Assembly: GCA_002838815.1 (NCBI GenBank)
Contig: LQGW01000051.1
Coordinates: 1-64,000, forward strand
DNA from: Clostridiaceae bacterium JG1575
GTDB taxonomy: Bacteria > Bacillota > Clostridia > Clostridiales > Clostridiaceae
Length of the DNA stretch: 64,000 nucleotides
Reading direction: 5' to 3'
Below the pieces are notes generated by a model. It did not search any database, had not been told where the DNA came from, and saw nothing but the letters and a program-made list of their open reading frames with translations. Positions 51,799-62,738 of this stretch are shown here, in pieces. The first letter of the stretch is position 1; each line of letters starts with the position of its first letter. A program made the translations under genes and the position numbers.

Positions 51799-51918
51799 AG
51801 CGGAACCCTATTGATGGGGGTTGAAAACGGGGATCAGAGAATATTACAGACCAACTTATGTGTTTAGCCTCGGCTTGTAGGGGCTCAAAAGGCGATTTAT
51901 TGGCGCAAATAAACGGGT

Positions 51919-51948
51919 TTGATTAACTATTGTCAAAGACTGTAAAAT
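51919..51948 (+). promoter_or_regulatory. promoter of the V-type ATPase operon
   Basis: TTGATT (51919-51924), an 18-bp spacer and TAAAAT (51943-51948), with TG just before the -10. About 330 bases separate it from the first gene. Confidence 0.6.
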
Positions 51949-51959
51949 CAATTCTGTAT

Positions 51960-52281
51960 CATTAAGGAAAAGAAAATAGCACAGTACAGCGGCGAACTCA
52001 CGGAGGTGGAATGAAGCGGGCGTCCGGTTGAAACAGGTCGGGTCTGGGTCTAAAATTGAAGTGTTGCGCCATTAGCGCAGAAAGAGAACCTTCCCTGCCG
52101 GGCATCCGACCGGGAGGAAACGCTGGGTCAAAAGATTGAAACAGGTGGGGGATGGACGGGGACCGGATGCAAGAGCCCGACGCATTCATGAATATCCCCA
52201 TCGAAAACCACATGAATATTCAATCTCGAGACGAGAACTGACACATTCTGTATTATTTTAAAGGGCGAAGGCGGTGAAACA
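51960..52281 (+). ncRNA. candidate structured leader of the V-ATPase operon
   Basis: The untranslated leader has repeated elements: TTGAAACAGGT near 52032 and again near 52136, and CTGGGTC followed by A-rich ATTGAA near 52046 and 52123. A 7-bp perfect stem GCATCCG (52102-52108) / CGGATGC (52164-52170) encloses one copy; CATGAATAT occurs twice near 52185-52220. GGTCGG near 52040 could pair with CCGACC near 52106. The pattern suggests two related modules, as in a riboswitch or ribosomal-protein-like leader. Known Na+ riboswitch classes are found upstream of sodium pumps and would fit functionally, but I cannot match their consensus by eye. Confidence 0.4.
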
Positions 52282-52608
52282 TTGGCAAAACAAGCGATCG
52301 AGAAGATCCGGCAGACGGAAGAGCAAGCCAAAAGCTTGATTCAGGATGCCCAGGGCAAGGCCAGAGACATCTTAAAGCAAGCGGAGAGCACCCTTCGGGA
52401 GAATGATGCTCGGGGGATGCAAGAGGCCCGGGACGAGGCGCAAGCCTTGAAGGAACGGGTTCAAAAAGAGGCGCAGGCCTCTGTGGAAGGCACGAAGAAA
52501 GCAGGCCAAAGCGCGGTGGAATCCATTCAGCGAGTGGAGGAAGAGAAAATCCATGCGGCAGCCAAGGCGATTATGGAGAGGATTGTGAAGAGTAATGGCA
52601 ATAGTTGA
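52282..52608 (+). CDS. ntpF: V-type ATPase peripheral stalk subunit (G/H-like)
   Basis: 108 residues starting at a TTG after AAGGCGGTGA. Nearly all of it is an Ala/Glu/Gln/Lys-rich coiled coil (KQAIEKIRQTEEQAKSLIQ and onwards), as in the G/H stalk subunit that pairs with subunit E to form the peripheral stator. First gene of the operon, in the same order as in Enterococcus hirae and Thermus. It overlaps ntpI by 14 bases. Confidence 0.85.
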   Translation: MAKQAIEKIRQTEEQAKSLIQDAQGKARDILKQAESTLRENDARGMQEARDEAQALKERVQKEAQASVEGTKKAGQSAVESIQRVEEEKIHAAAKAIMERIVKSNGNS

Positions 52609-54556
52609 CATGACGCGCTTTACCCTCTTTAGCTTTCGGGAGGACAAAGAGGCCCTCTTGAAAGAGCTCCAGAAATTCAACTATGTGCATTTTCTGGAAC
52701 GCGAAGAGGATCTCTCGCCAAAGGCTGAGGAAAAAGCGCCGTCTGCACGAGTCCCGGAGCGAGTCGTTGCGGTGAATGAGGATGTCGAACGCGTCAAATA
52801 CGCCATCCGGCTCCTCTTCAATTACGATCCCCGTCCCAAGGGACTGCGCGGACTCAGGGAAGGCCATCCCACCATCTCCTTTGCGGAGTTGGAAGGGGCG
52901 GCGAAGTCCAGCGGATGGGAAACCATCTATGAAAAGGTTCGGGAGATTTCCGACCGGCTGGATGATCTTAAGCTGAAGGAAACCAAGCTGCGCGGCGAGC
53001 TTGAGGAAGCCGAGAGCTGGCGGGATCTTGATGTATCGCCCAAAAGCCTCGAGAAATTATCCGGCGCCCAGGCTCTTTTGGGGTCCATTCCCCGAAAGAT
53101 GGAGGCGAACCTTGTCGGAACGCTTGCTCAAAAAAACTTGGTATACCTTGAAAAGGTCGGAGAAAATAAGTCCGATTTCTTCTATCTTGTGCTCTTTCAT
53201 CCCAGCGTGGAGGAAGAGGTCACCGAAGTGTTGCGCAGCGCGGCCTTTAGCCAGATGAAGCTGGATTTTGACGAGGAGTCTCTCGCCCGGCGTCAGCGCC
53301 TATATCAGGAGATTGTGGCGCTGAAGGCTCTGGAGAATAAGACCAAGGAAGAGCTTCGCACCTATGGCGCGGACTTGCCAAAGCTGGAGCTGGCGTATGA
53401 ATACCTCGTCAACCAGCAGATGCGGGTGATGAGCGAAGAACACTTTTTGACCACGGAGTACGTGGACGTCATTGAGGGCTATTATCCCACGGAAAAGGCG
53501 GCGGAATTTCAAGCGGCCGTTGAACAAGGGGTGGGCGAGCGCTACTATTTGCAGTCCGAAGCGGCTCAGCGGGAGGCTAAGGATGTCCCCATCATCTTAA
53601 AGAACAACAAGTTCAATAAGGCGTTTGAGAACATCACGGAAATGTACGCCATGCCCCGCTACAATGAAATTGATCCGACGCCGCTCTTGGCGCCCTTTTA
53701 CATGATCTTTTTCGGGATGATGCTCGGAGATGCAGGTTATGGATTGATCTTGCTTTTGGGCAGCTGGGCCGCGTTGAAGTACTTAAAGCTCAGCAAGTCC
53801 ATGCGGGGCTTTGTGCAGTTCTTCTTCTACCTTTCCATCCCCACGATCTTTTGGGGGATTGTTTACGGGTCCTATCTGGCTTTGGACATTCCCGTCCCGA
53901 AGCTCTTGGATCTCAACAAGGATTTCACCACCCTCTTGATCCTTGCCGTGGCCATCGGTCTTGTGCACTTGTTCTTTGGGTTGGCGGTCAAGGCGTATAT
54001 GCTGATTCGGGACGGCAAACCCATGGATGCGGTGTTTGACGTCGGCTTTTGGTATATGGCCCTCACCGGTCTTCTGTTGCTTTTGGGCTCAGGGCCCCTG
54101 GGGCTTGCCCCCATCGTCCCAGCCATCGCCAAATGGGTGATGATCGCCGGCATGGTTGGCATTGTTCTCTTTGGGGCACGCAGCGCCGCCGGATGGGGTG
54201 GGCGCATCGCAGGAGGTCTTTATTCCCTTTATGGCATTTCCTCCTGGGTGGGCGACATCGTCTCCTACTCGCGACTCATGGCCCTTGGCTTATCCAGCGC
54301 GTTCATCGGCATGGCTTTTAATATGATTGCCGGCATGGTGGGCGGAGCGTGGTACTTATTGCCCTTTGCGGCGGTGATTTTTGTGGCCGGACATTTTTTC
54401 AACCTCTTTCTCTCCGCTTTGGGCGCTTATGTGCACTCCCTGCGGCTCATTTATGTGGAGTTCTTTGGAAAGTTTTACGAGGGCAGTGGCAAGCGCTTCA
54501 AGAAAATGAAGGCGGAGCCCAAATACCTCAATTACTCAGAAGAAGAGAGTTATTGA
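52595..54556 (+). CDS. ntpI: V-type ATPase membrane subunit I (a-like)
   Basis: 653 residues. The N-terminal half (to about 345) is soluble and coiled-coil, starting TRFTLFSFREDKEALLKEL; the C-terminal half has about seven or eight membrane helices beginning at FYMIFFGMMLGDAGYGLIL, with conserved GDIVSYSRLMALGLSS in a late helix and the essential arginine in that segment. It forms the ion half-channels and links stator to the rotor ring. The start overlaps ntpF. The c-subunit gene follows 90 bases later. Confidence 0.95.
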   Translation: MAIVDMTRFTLFSFREDKEALLKELQKFNYVHFLEREEDLSPKAEEKAPSARVPERVVAVNEDVERVKYAIRLLFNYDPRPKGLRGLREGHPTISFAELEGAAKSSGWETIYEKVREISDRLDDLKLKETKLRGELEEAESWRDLDVSPKSLEKLSGAQALLGSIPRKMEANLVGTLAQKNLVYLEKVGENKSDFFYLVLFHPSVEEEVTEVLRSAAFSQMKLDFDEESLARRQRLYQEIVALKALENKTKEELRTYGADLPKLELAYEYLVNQQMRVMSEEHFLTTEYVDVIEGYYPTEKAAEFQAAVEQGVGERYYLQSEAAQREAKDVPIILKNNKFNKAFENITEMYAMPRYNEIDPTPLLAPFYMIFFGMMLGDAGYGLILLLGSWAALKYLKLSKSMRGFVQFFFYLSIPTIFWGIVYGSYLALDIPVPKLLDLNKDFTTLLILAVAIGLVHLFFGLAVKAYMLIRDGKPMDAVFDVGFWYMALTGLLLLLGSGPLGLAPIVPAIAKWVMIAGMVGIVLFGARSAAGWGGRIAGGLYSLYGISSWVGDIVSYSRLMALGLSSAFIGMAFNMIAGMVGGAWYLLPFAAVIFVAGHFFNLFLSALGAYVHSLRLIYVEFFGKFYEGSGKRFKKMKAEPKYLNYSEEESY

Positions 54557-54607
54557 TCATCCGTTAAGGGCTTGCCCTTAGACCGGTCCTTCCTAGGACC
54601 CTCATAA

Positions 54608-55123
<516 letters not shown>

Positions 55124-55136
55124 AGTAGGAGGCGTC

Positions 55137-55691
55137 ATGGCGAACTTAGATCAACTGACGGCCCAGATTCTTGCCGATGCCCAGGCCCAGGCCGATGAAA
55201 TCATCGCCAAAGCCCAGGCCCAGGCCGAAGAGCTCATTGCCAAGGGAGCCCAACAAACGGATTCCCGCAAGTCTGCACTGATGGCACGGGCGCAAAATGA
55301 AGCGGAATTGATGCGTGAGCGGATTGTCTCCGGGACGGCCCTGCGCATTCGGGACGAAAAATTAAAAGCCAAGGGTCAGATCATCGACCGAGTGATGACT
55401 CTTGTCGCGCAGCAGCTGAAGGAGCTCCCGGATGAGACCCTTCTCGACTATATGAAAAAAGACTTGGCGGGTCACTCCTTTGCGCCCGGCGAACGCCTGA
55501 TGGTGCGCGAGGGCCTGGAAGAGAAAGCCAAAGCCTTGTGGCACACGGTGCCGGTGGAGGGTCGAAAGGGACTCTCAGGCTACATCCTCGATTGCAACGG
55601 CGTCATGGAAAACCACTCCTTTGAAACCTCCCTTGACTATCAGCGGGAGGATTTGGAACAACGAGCCGCTCACATCCTCTTCGAATCCTAG
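55137..55691 (+). CDS. ntpE: V-type ATPase peripheral stalk subunit E
   Basis: 184 residues. The N-terminal half is a long Ala/Gln/Glu-rich coiled coil (ILADAQAQADEIIAKAQAQA), and the C-terminal part is a small alpha/beta head that contacts the catalytic hexamer. It pairs with the G/H-like subunit encoded first in the operon. The ATG follows a GGAGG site. The C-subunit gene begins 13 bases after the stop. Confidence 0.92.
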   Translation: MANLDQLTAQILADAQAQADEIIAKAQAQAEELIAKGAQQTDSRKSALMARAQNEAELMRERIVSGTALRIRDEKLKAKGQIIDRVMTLVAQQLKELPDETLLDYMKKDLAGHSFAPGERLMVREGLEEKAKALWHTVPVEGRKGLSGYILDCNGVMENHSFETSLDYQREDLEQRAAHILFES

Positions 55692-55704
55692 GAGGTGAGA
55701 TCGA

Positions 55705-56709
55705 ATGGACCGAATGGAATATACTCAAGCGGTGGCCACCATGCGGGTGTACGAAAAACGGCTGTTGGATTCCGTGAAGATTGAACGCATGACCGATGCC
55801 GCATCGGCGCAGGATGTGCTGAAGATTCTCCAGGAAACCGAATACGCTAAAGTCATGAACACCAGCATGCGCCCCGAGGAGTTTGAAACCATCCTCAGCC
55901 GTGAACTCGAGCGGGTGTACCGTGAGGTATATGCGCTCACCAAGGACACGGACCTCATCGCCCTCTTATCGTTGAAGTACGACTACCAAAACCTCAAGAC
56001 CCTCATTAAGGCCAAGGCTTTGGGACTCGCCGTCATGCCCGCCCTGCAGAATATGGGAACCATTCCCGGAGCTGAACTTCGCTCTGACTTTGAATCGGAT
56101 ACCCTTGGGGACTACAGCCCCTTTATTCAAGAAGCGGTGGCCCAGGCTTGGTCGGATTATGGAAAAAATGCGGACCCGCAGCGGATCGACCTGATTGTGG
56201 ACAAAACCTATTTTGCGCATTTGTTCTCCCTTTTGGAGGGGAAGAAGGACGTGCAGATGATTCGGGATTATGTCGCCTATCAAGTGGATGCCTTCAATTT
56301 ATTGGCGCTCTTGCGGGCTAAAAAGCAAAAACAGGACCCTCGCTTCCTGGAGGATCTCTTCGCCCAAGGGGGAGAAATCCCAATCAAAGACCTCAAGGCG
56401 TCCTTCAATGAGCCCTACGATACCCTAGCGCGCAAATTCCGCAATGCGAAGGTGGGCCCGGCGTTGGCCAAGGGGATGGAGGCGTTTTTGAACACCCATC
56501 GCCTGGGCGAATTGGAGCGTCAGCTGGAAAACGGCTTGATCCGAATCCTGGGACCTGCCCGTCACGTGGTGTTTGGCCCGGAGCCCTTATTTGGCTACGT
56601 CGCCGCCAAGGAACGGGAGAACAAGCTTCTGCGCATCATTTTGGTGTCCAAGCTCAACAACATTGCACCGGAGCGGATCCGGGAAAGGCTGCGTGATATT
56701 TATGCATAA
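55705..56709 (+). CDS. ntpC: V-type ATPase subunit C (d-like)
   Basis: 334 residues, all-helical, of the archaeal/V-type subunit C (AC39-like) family that caps the c-ring and seats the central stalk. It starts [17 protein letters not shown], and ends with [17 protein letters not shown], a common C-terminal segment of the family. The ATG follows AGGAGGTGAG. Its end overlaps the ntpG start by eight bases. Confidence 0.93.
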   Translation: MDRMEYTQAVATMRVYEKRLLDSVKIERMTDAASAQDVLKILQETEYAKVMNTSMRPEEFETILSRELERVYREVYALTKDTDLIALLSLKYDYQNLKTLIKAKALGLAVMPALQNMGTIPGAELRSDFESDTLGDYSPFIQEAVAQAWSDYGKNADPQRIDLIVDKTYFAHLFSLLEGKKDVQMIRDYVAYQVDAFNLLALLRAKKQKQDPRFLEDLFAQGGEIPIKDLKASFNEPYDTLARKFRNAKVGPALAKGMEAFLNTHRLGELERQLENGLIRILGPARHVVFGPEPLFGYVAAKERENKLLRIILVSKLNNIAPERIRERLRDIYA

Positions 56710-57010
56710 AGTGGCCGTTGTAGGGGACCGGGATTCAATTCTCGCCTTCAAAGCCCTAGGGGTAGAGGTCGTCCACGCAGCACAACCCGAAGACGCCCGT
56801 CGAGCCATCGATACCTTGGCTCGGGACAAGTATGGCGTGATATTTGTCACAGAACAAGTGGCCGCGGACATACCGGACACCATCGAGCGGTACAACAAAA
56901 TCCTGACGCCCGCCGTAATTCTCATTCCCTCCAACCAGGGAACGCTAAACATCGGCATGAAGCGCATCAGCGATAACGTGGAAAAAGCCGTGGGATCCAA
57001 TATTCTTTAA
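56702..57010 (+). CDS. ntpG: V-type ATPase central stalk subunit F
   Basis: 102 residues from the ATG at 56702, overlapping ntpC by eight bases; a longer open frame upstream lies inside ntpC. It has the CheY-like alpha/beta fold of subunit [21 protein letters not shown], then [12 protein letters not shown] and a C-terminal ILIPSNQG segment. It binds subunit D in the rotor stalk. No strong ribosome site is present, so coupling from ntpC is likely. Confidence 0.92.
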   Translation: MHKVAVVGDRDSILAFKALGVEVVHAAQPEDARRAIDTLARDKYGVIFVTEQVAADIPDTIERYNKILTPAVILIPSNQGTLNIGMKRISDNVEKAVGSNIL

Positions 57011-57024
57011 AGGAGCGCACTATT

Positions 57025-58797
57025 TTGAAAGTTGGAAAGATCATCAAAGTATCCGGCCCTTTGGTTGTAGCCGAAGGAATGGATGAAGCCAATGTTTATG
57101 ACGTCGTGCACGTTTCGGATGCGAAGCTCATCGGCGAAATCATAGAAATGCGAAACGACCGAGCCTCCATCCAGGTGTATGAGGAAACGGCGGGAATTGG
57201 ACCGGGCGAGCCGGTGTATACCACCGCAGAACCGCTCTCCGTGGAGCTGGGGCCAGGTCTTATGGAAGCCATGTTCGATGGAATTCAGCGGCCGTTGGCC
57301 GAATTCCGCGAAAAGGCCGGCGACTTTTTGGAAAAAGGAATTGAAATTCCTTCCCTCAACCGAGAGAAAAAATGGAGCTTTGAGCCCCTCAAAAAAGCTG
57401 GGGACCAAGTGGTGGAAGGGGACATCATCGGACAGGTTCAAGAAACCAGCATCGTCTCCCATAAGATTATGGTACCTCCTGGATTGTCGGGCACCTTGAA
57501 GTCCATCCGCCAAGGGGACTTCACCGTCACCGAAACCGTGGCGGTTTTGGAGACCAAAGAAGGCGACAAGGACCTCATGATGATGCAGAAATGGCCGGTT
57601 CGTCGGGGGCGCCCCGTGGCCAAAAAGCTCAACCCTGAGGAACCGCTTTTGACCGGCCAGCGGGTGATTGATACCTTCTTCCCGGTGGCCAAAGGCGGCA
57701 CCGCCGCCGTTCCCGGCCCCTTCGGTTCGGGAAAAACAGTGGTCCAGCATCAGCTGGCCAAGTGGGCGGATGCACAGATCGTCGTCTATGTAGGCTGCGG
57801 CGAGCGCGGCAACGAGATGACGGACGTTCTGATGGAATTCCCGGAGCTCATCGATCCCAAGACGGGAGAGAGCCTCATGAAGCGGACCGTGCTCATCGCC
57901 AACACCTCCAACATGCCGGTGGCGGCACGGGAAGCGTCGATCTATACTGGAATCACCATTGCCGAATACTTCCGGGATATGGGCTATTCCGTCGCCATCA
58001 TGGCCGACTCCACGTCCCGCTGGGCAGAGGCCCTTCGGGAAATGTCCGGTCGCCTGGAAGAGATGCCCGGAGATGAAGGATACCCAGCCTACCTTGGATC
58101 TCGTGCCGCAGAATTCTACGAGCGCTCGGGCAAGGCCGTGCTTTTAGGTTCTGAAGGCCGCGAAGGCACCCTCACCGTCATTGGGGCGGTATCCCCTCCA
58201 GGAGGCGATATCTCTGAGCCCGTCTCTCAGGCCACCTTGCGCATCGTGAAGGTGTTCTGGGGCCTTGATGCCTCCTTGGCCTATCGTCGGCATTTCCCCG
58301 CCATCAACTGGCTCAATTCCTATTCCCTCTACCAAAGCAAGGTGGACGGATGGATGAACCGCAACATCGACGAGGATTTTGCCAAGAACCGGGCCAAGGC
58401 CATGACGCTGTTGCAGGATGAATCCAAGCTCAATGAAATCGTACGCCTGGTGGGGAAAGACACCCTCTCCGAGCCCGATCAACTGAAGCTGGAAGCGGCG
58501 AAGAGCATTCGGGAAGACTATCTGCAGCAAAATGCCTTCCATGAGGTGGATACATACTCCTCCCGGGAAAAGCAGAACAAGATGCTCAAGTTGGTGTTGG
58601 CCTTCTATGAAGAGGGACAACGAGGCTTGGCGCACGGCATCTACCTCAAAGAAATTGAGCAGATGCCCATTCGGGACCGCATTGCTCGGGCCAAATATCT
58701 GAAAGAAGAAGACATCGATCAAATCGACCAGATCCGCAGCGAGCTCATCGCAGCCATGGATGAAATGATTGAGAAAGGGGGACTGGCCGATGCTTAA
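57025..58797 (+). CDS. ntpA: V-type ATPase catalytic subunit A
   Basis: 590 residues starting at a TTG after AAAGGAG. It has the catalytic P-loop [16 protein letters not shown] near 235, the Walker B region and the bulge domain (about 110-190) specific to A subunits, plus the conserved [16 protein letters not shown] segment. It hydrolyses or makes ATP at the interface with subunit B. Its end overlaps ntpB by eight bases. The TTG start may lower its translation relative to B, although coupling could compensate. Confidence 0.96.
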   Translation: MKVGKIIKVSGPLVVAEGMDEANVYDVVHVSDAKLIGEIIEMRNDRASIQVYEETAGIGPGEPVYTTAEPLSVELGPGLMEAMFDGIQRPLAEFREKAGDFLEKGIEIPSLNREKKWSFEPLKKAGDQVVEGDIIGQVQETSIVSHKIMVPPGLSGTLKSIRQGDFTVTETVAVLETKEGDKDLMMMQKWPVRRGRPVAKKLNPEEPLLTGQRVIDTFFPVAKGGTAAVPGPFGSGKTVVQHQLAKWADAQIVVYVGCGERGNEMTDVLMEFPELIDPKTGESLMKRTVLIANTSNMPVAAREASIYTGITIAEYFRDMGYSVAIMADSTSRWAEALREMSGRLEEMPGDEGYPAYLGSRAAEFYERSGKAVLLGSEGREGTLTVIGAVSPPGGDISEPVSQATLRIVKVFWGLDASLAYRRHFPAINWLNSYSLYQSKVDGWMNRNIDEDFAKNRAKAMTLLQDESKLNEIVRLVGKDTLSEPDQLKLEAAKSIREDYLQQNAFHEVDTYSSREKQNKMLKLVLAFYEEGQRGLAHGIYLKEIEQMPIRDRIARAKYLKEEDIDQIDQIRSELIAAMDEMIEKGGLADA

Positions 58798-60181
58798 AGA
58801 ATATAGAACCGTACGCGAAGTGGTGGGACCCCTCATGGTCGTAGATGGCGTCGAAGGCGTCAAATACGATGAATTGGTGGAAATTGAATTAAAAGACGGC
58901 GAAATGCGTCGGGGAAAGGTGCTGGAAGTCAATGGCGACAAAGCCATGGTGCAGCTCTTTGAATCCTCCGCCGGCATCAACTTGCCCACTGCGAAGGTCC
59001 GCTTCCTTGGGAAGCCCCTTACCCTAGGGGTCTCCGAGGATATGATCGGCCGCGTCTTTGACGGCTTGGGACGGCCCAAGGATAATGGGCCCCGCATCAT
59101 TGCTGAAAAACGCATGGACATCAACGGAACCCCCATCAACCCCGTCAGCCGGGACTATCCCTCGGAATTTATCCAAACCGGACTCTCCGCCATCGACGGA
59201 CTCAACACCCTCGTCCGGGGGCAAAAGCTCCCGATTTTCTCCGGATCCGGTCTGCCCCATGCAGACCTCGCAGCGCAGATTGCCCGTCAGGCTCGCGTGC
59301 TGGGTTCTGGGGAGAAGTTCGCCGTGGTGTTTGCTGCCATGGGCATTACCTTTGAAGAAGCTCAATTCTTCATTGATGACTTTACTCGAACGGGCTCCAT
59401 CGATCGGGCGGTTCTTTTCATGAACCTCGCCAACGATCCCGCCATTGAGCGGATCTCGACGCCACGGATGGCCCTGACCTGCGCGGAATACCTCGCCTAT
59501 GAAAAAGACATGCATGTCCTGGTCATCATGACGGACATGACCAACTACTGCGAAGCGCTGCGAGAAACGTCCGCGGCCCGTAAGGAAGTGCCCGGACGCC
59601 GGGGATATCCCGGATACCTCTACACCGACTTGTCCACCATCTATGAGCGGGCCGGGCGGATTAAGGGACGTAAGGGCTCCATCACGCAGATCCCCATTCT
59701 CTCCATGCCAGAGGACGACAAGACCCACCCCATTCCCGACTTGACGGGGTACATCACGGAGGGTCAGATCATTCTCTCCCGCGACCTTTATAAGCGCGGA
59801 CTTGAGCCGCCCATTGACGTGCTCCCGTCCCTGTCCCGTCTGAAGGATAAGGGAATCGGAAAGGGAAAGACCCGGGAAGATCATGCAGATACGATGAACC
59901 AGTTGTTTGCCGCTTACGCAACCGGAAAGGAAGCCAAGGAATTGGCGGTCATCTTGGGAGAATCGGCGCTCTCGGACACGGATAAGGCGTTCGCCAAATT
60001 CGCCGAGGAATTCGAGTCTCGCTATGTGTCTCAGGGCTATGAGCGCAACCGGACCATCGAGGAAACCTTGAATCTTGGCTGGGAGCTCTTACGCCTGTTG
60101 CCTCGCAATGAACTCAAGCGGATCCGCGATGCCTACATTGAAAAATACCTGGACAACAAGGACATCAAAGGAGCTGAGTAA
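58790..60181 (+). CDS. ntpB: V-type ATPase non-catalytic subunit B
   Basis: 463 residues from the ATG at 58790, overlapping the ntpA stop. The fold is the same as subunit A, but the P-loop is degenerate ([13 protein letters not shown]), as in all B subunits. [20 protein letters not shown] and the region around it contribute the arginine that reaches into the neighbouring catalytic site. It alternates with A in the hexameric head. The D-subunit gene follows after two bases. Confidence 0.96.
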   Translation: MLKEYRTVREVVGPLMVVDGVEGVKYDELVEIELKDGEMRRGKVLEVNGDKAMVQLFESSAGINLPTAKVRFLGKPLTLGVSEDMIGRVFDGLGRPKDNGPRIIAEKRMDINGTPINPVSRDYPSEFIQTGLSAIDGLNTLVRGQKLPIFSGSGLPHADLAAQIARQARVLGSGEKFAVVFAAMGITFEEAQFFIDDFTRTGSIDRAVLFMNLANDPAIERISTPRMALTCAEYLAYEKDMHVLVIMTDMTNYCEALRETSAARKEVPGRRGYPGYLYTDLSTIYERAGRIKGRKGSITQIPILSMPEDDKTHPIPDLTGYITEGQIILSRDLYKRGLEPPIDVLPSLSRLKDKGIGKGKTREDHADTMNQLFAAYATGKEAKELAVILGESALSDTDKAFAKFAEEFESRYVSQGYERNRTIEETLNLGWELLRLLPRNELKRIRDAYIEKYLDNKDIKGAE

Positions 60182-60183
60182 GA

Positions 60184-60840
60184 ATGGCTAAGCTCAACGT
60201 CAGTCCGACCCGGATGGAGCTCACCAAACTCAAAGCCCGGCTCAAAACCGCAACTCGTGGCCACAAACTCCTCAAGGACAAGCAGGATGAACTCATGCGG
60301 AAATTCATTGAAATGATCCGCAAGAATCAAAAATTGCGGGTGGCGGTGGAAGAGGAGCTGGAAGCGGCCTTCAAGGATTTTCTTCTAGCCCGTGCCATGA
60401 TGAGCGATCAAACCCTAGAAGCGGCCCTCATGATGCCCACTGAAAGCATTTCGGTGGATATCCAAAAGCGCAACATTATGTCCGTCAACGTGCCGGAAAT
60501 GGAATTCATCCGCAACGCGGAAGGGGGGAGCATCCACCCCTACGGGTACGCCGATACTTCGGCGGATCTCGACGATGCCATCGAACGGCTGCACGACATC
60601 ATGCCCCGCCTTTTAGAGCTTGCACAGGTCGAAAAAGCCTGCATGCTCATGGCGGATGAAATTGAGCGCACGCGTCGCCGGGTCAATGCTTTGGAGTACA
60701 TGACCATTCCGGATCTGGAAGAGACCATCCGCTTCATCCGTATGAAGCTCGATGAAAACGAACGCTCCTCCATCACAAGACTCATGAAAGTGAAATCCAT
60801 GATGGAAGCAAAGGACCAAAGTGCTGCAGCAGCTCGCTGA
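60184..60840 (+). CDS. ntpD: V-type ATPase central stalk subunit D
   Basis: 218 residues, almost entirely helical, forming the long antiparallel coiled coil of the rotor stalk. [17 protein letters not shown] at the start and [19 protein letters not shown] near 160 are typical of subunit D. With F it turns inside the A/B head. It is the last gene of the operon and is followed by a strong terminator. Confidence 0.95.
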   Translation: MAKLNVSPTRMELTKLKARLKTATRGHKLLKDKQDELMRKFIEMIRKNQKLRVAVEEELEAAFKDFLLARAMMSDQTLEAALMMPTESISVDIQKRNIMSVNVPEMEFIRNAEGGSIHPYGYADTSADLDDAIERLHDIMPRLLELAQVEKACMLMADEIERTRRRVNALEYMTIPDLEETIRFIRMKLDENERSSITRLMKVKSMMEAKDQSAAAAR

Positions 60841-60865
60841 GGCGCTGGATCCGATCCCTTTTATA

Positions 60866-60914
60866 AAGAAGCGCCGTGGACCCCAGCGGGTCTACGGCGC
60901 TTCTTGCTTTTTTT
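60866..60914 (+). terminator. terminator of the V-ATPase operon
   Basis: AAGAAGCGCCGTGGACCC pairs with GGGTCTACGGCGCTTCTT, a near-perfect 18-bp stem, and a run of seven T follows. Confidence 0.92.
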
Positions 60915-60967
60915 GGAGGGATGTGCCCGAAAGGGCTCTCCAAGAGGGATGAGGCGGCGGGGCCGTC

Positions 60968-62665
60968 TTATTTGATTTTAGAGTAATCGAGGCCTTCCAA
61001 ATAGCGCTCGAGTTCCGGGGTGATGGAGGCGATGGTTCCCGGTTCAAAGGGACTCTTCAAGCCGGCGTCGGGGACGAGCTTTTTGAAGGGCTTGCGTCCC
61101 GTCTGCTCGCACAAGTTGAGGTACGCCTTCCAGGCGGCCTCATGGTCCTTACGGTCCCAGTTGAAGAACTGGTGGGCGCAAACCTGGGAGAGGGTGTAGT
61201 CGAGATAATAGAAGGGATAAAGGTAAACGTGAAGCTGCTTTTGCCAGCGGCCGCCTTCCTCAAGGAACGATACGCCATCGTAATCCAAGTGGGGCAGGTA
61301 TTTCTTTTCGATCTCTCGGTATTTGGCTTTGCGCTCTGCGGGCGTGGCCTCGGGGTTCTCATAGACCCATTCTTGAAGTTCATCAATGGAAGCGCCGTAG
61401 GGGAGGAACTGCAGGGTATCCGCCACGTGGGCGTAATAGTATTTTTCCGTGTCTTCGCCGAAAAAGCGTTCCATCCAGGGATGGGTGAAGAATTCCATGC
61501 TCATGGAGTGGATTTCCGCCACCTCCGAGGTCATGGTCTTTAAAAAAGAGGGGCGGACCTTTCGTACAATCCACCCTTGGAAGGCGTGGCCGGCTTCGTG
61601 GGTCAGCACATCCACGTCTCCGGAAGTGCCGTTAAAGTTGGAAAAGATAAAGGGCACTTCAAATTCCGGGAAGCTCGTCATATAGCCCCCGTTGGCCTTG
61701 CCTTTCTTTGTGGTGAGGTCCATAAGGTCCTGTTTGACCATGGTGGAGAAGAATGCATCGGTTTCGGGAGACAGTTCCTTGTACATGCCTTGGGCTTGTT
61801 CCACCATGTAGGCTTCCTCGCCCTTGGGGGTGGGGTTTCCGGACAAAAATTTCAATGAGAAGTCGTAATTTTTCATGTCTTGGATGCCGATGCGCTGTGC
61901 CTGCTGGCGATAGAGCTTTTGGGTCAGCGGTACGACGGAATCGGCGATCTGCTGGCGGTAGACGCGGGCATCCTCCACGGTCCAGTCCATGCGGCCCATG
62001 CGGGCGTACCCCACGGGGGTAAAGGTGTCAAAGCCCAGCTTTTTGGCGATGCGGGTACGTACCCGCACCAGGTCATCATAGAGCCGGTCGAGTTCTTCGC
62101 GGTTTTCTTCAAACCAGTTCCAGGTCGCCGCATTGGCGCGCTTTCTCATGTCGCGGTCTGTGGATTCCAAGAAGGGGGTCAGCCCTGAGAGGTTGCGGAT
62201 TTCGCCTTCAAAGTCGATTTCGGCAGAGGCTGTGAGCTTTTGATAGGCGGAGGCCAATTTGTTTTCTTCCACCAGGTCTGGAACAATTTCTGGCTTGAAG
62301 GTTTTTTGCTGCACTTCATATTTTTCAAACTGATGCTTGCCGTAGCGTTCTTCCAACTGCGGGCGTAAAGGGGATTCTAAGAAGATCCGGCCCATTTCGG
62401 TGGCGATTTCCTGGAAGCGGGGCAACTGCTCATCCATGAGGTCTTGCTCGGTTTTGTAGAACGCGTCGTTGGTGTCGATGGTGTGGCGCACGTACGCAAG
62501 GCTTGCCATGGTCTCCAGATGGACGGAGCGTTCATCAAGCTCGGAGACTGCCTTTTGAAAAGCATCGGCGTCTTTGCTTGCTTCCATTTTCACCAAAAGA
62601 TCCTTCATTTCTTGGAACAGAGCGTCAAAGTCAGGGCGTAGGTATTGCATTTCGTTGAATTTCAT
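60968..62665 (-). CDS. pepF: M3 family oligoendopeptidase
   Basis: 565 residues from the ATG at 62665 (AAGAAGG site); a longer in-frame open stretch before it is proline-rich and has no ribosome site. It has the zinc motif HEAGHAFQGW near 360 with the downstream Glu of the M3 family in EIHSMSMEFF, the usual PepF/thimet-like layout of an all-helical clam shell. It cleaves short peptides in the cytosol. It is separated by about 70 bases from the UDPGP-type gene on the same strand. Confidence 0.95.
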   Translation of the reverse strand: MKFNEMQYLRPDFDALFQEMKDLLVKMEASKDADAFQKAVSELDERSVHLETMASLAYVRHTIDTNDAFYKTEQDLMDEQLPRFQEIATEMGRIFLESPLRPQLEERYGKHQFEKYEVQQKTFKPEIVPDLVEENKLASAYQKLTASAEIDFEGEIRNLSGLTPFLESTDRDMRKRANAATWNWFEENREELDRLYDDLVRVRTRIAKKLGFDTFTPVGYARMGRMDWTVEDARVYRQQIADSVVPLTQKLYRQQAQRIGIQDMKNYDFSLKFLSGNPTPKGEEAYMVEQAQGMYKELSPETDAFFSTMVKQDLMDLTTKKGKANGGYMTSFPEFEVPFIFSNFNGTSGDVDVLTHEAGHAFQGWIVRKVRPSFLKTMTSEVAEIHSMSMEFFTHPWMERFFGEDTEKYYYAHVADTLQFLPYGASIDELQEWVYENPEATPAERKAKYREIEKKYLPHLDYDGVSFLEEGGRWQKQLHVYLYPFYYLDYTLSQVCAHQFFNWDRKDHEAAWKAYLNLCEQTGRKPFKKLVPDAGLKSPFEPGTIASITPELERYLEGLDYSKIK

Positions 62666-62738
62666 AAGTACCTTCTTTCTGGGCGTTGGGGAGGGCGTCG
62701 GCATGGGGGTGGGTGTAGGCAGGCCAAGGAGCAGGCGT

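Larger units (their letters stand above)
51558..52281 (+). other. gene-free region: terminator, promoter and V-ATPase leader
   Basis: About 720 bases without a credible gene. From left to right I see a small palindrome (51581-51594, TGCATG/CATGCA), a hairpin with T-run that ends the phospholipase-like transcript, a plain stretch to 51918, a promoter at 51919-51948 and a leader of about 325 bases. A minus-strand open frame across the start has no ribosome site. Confidence 0.7.
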
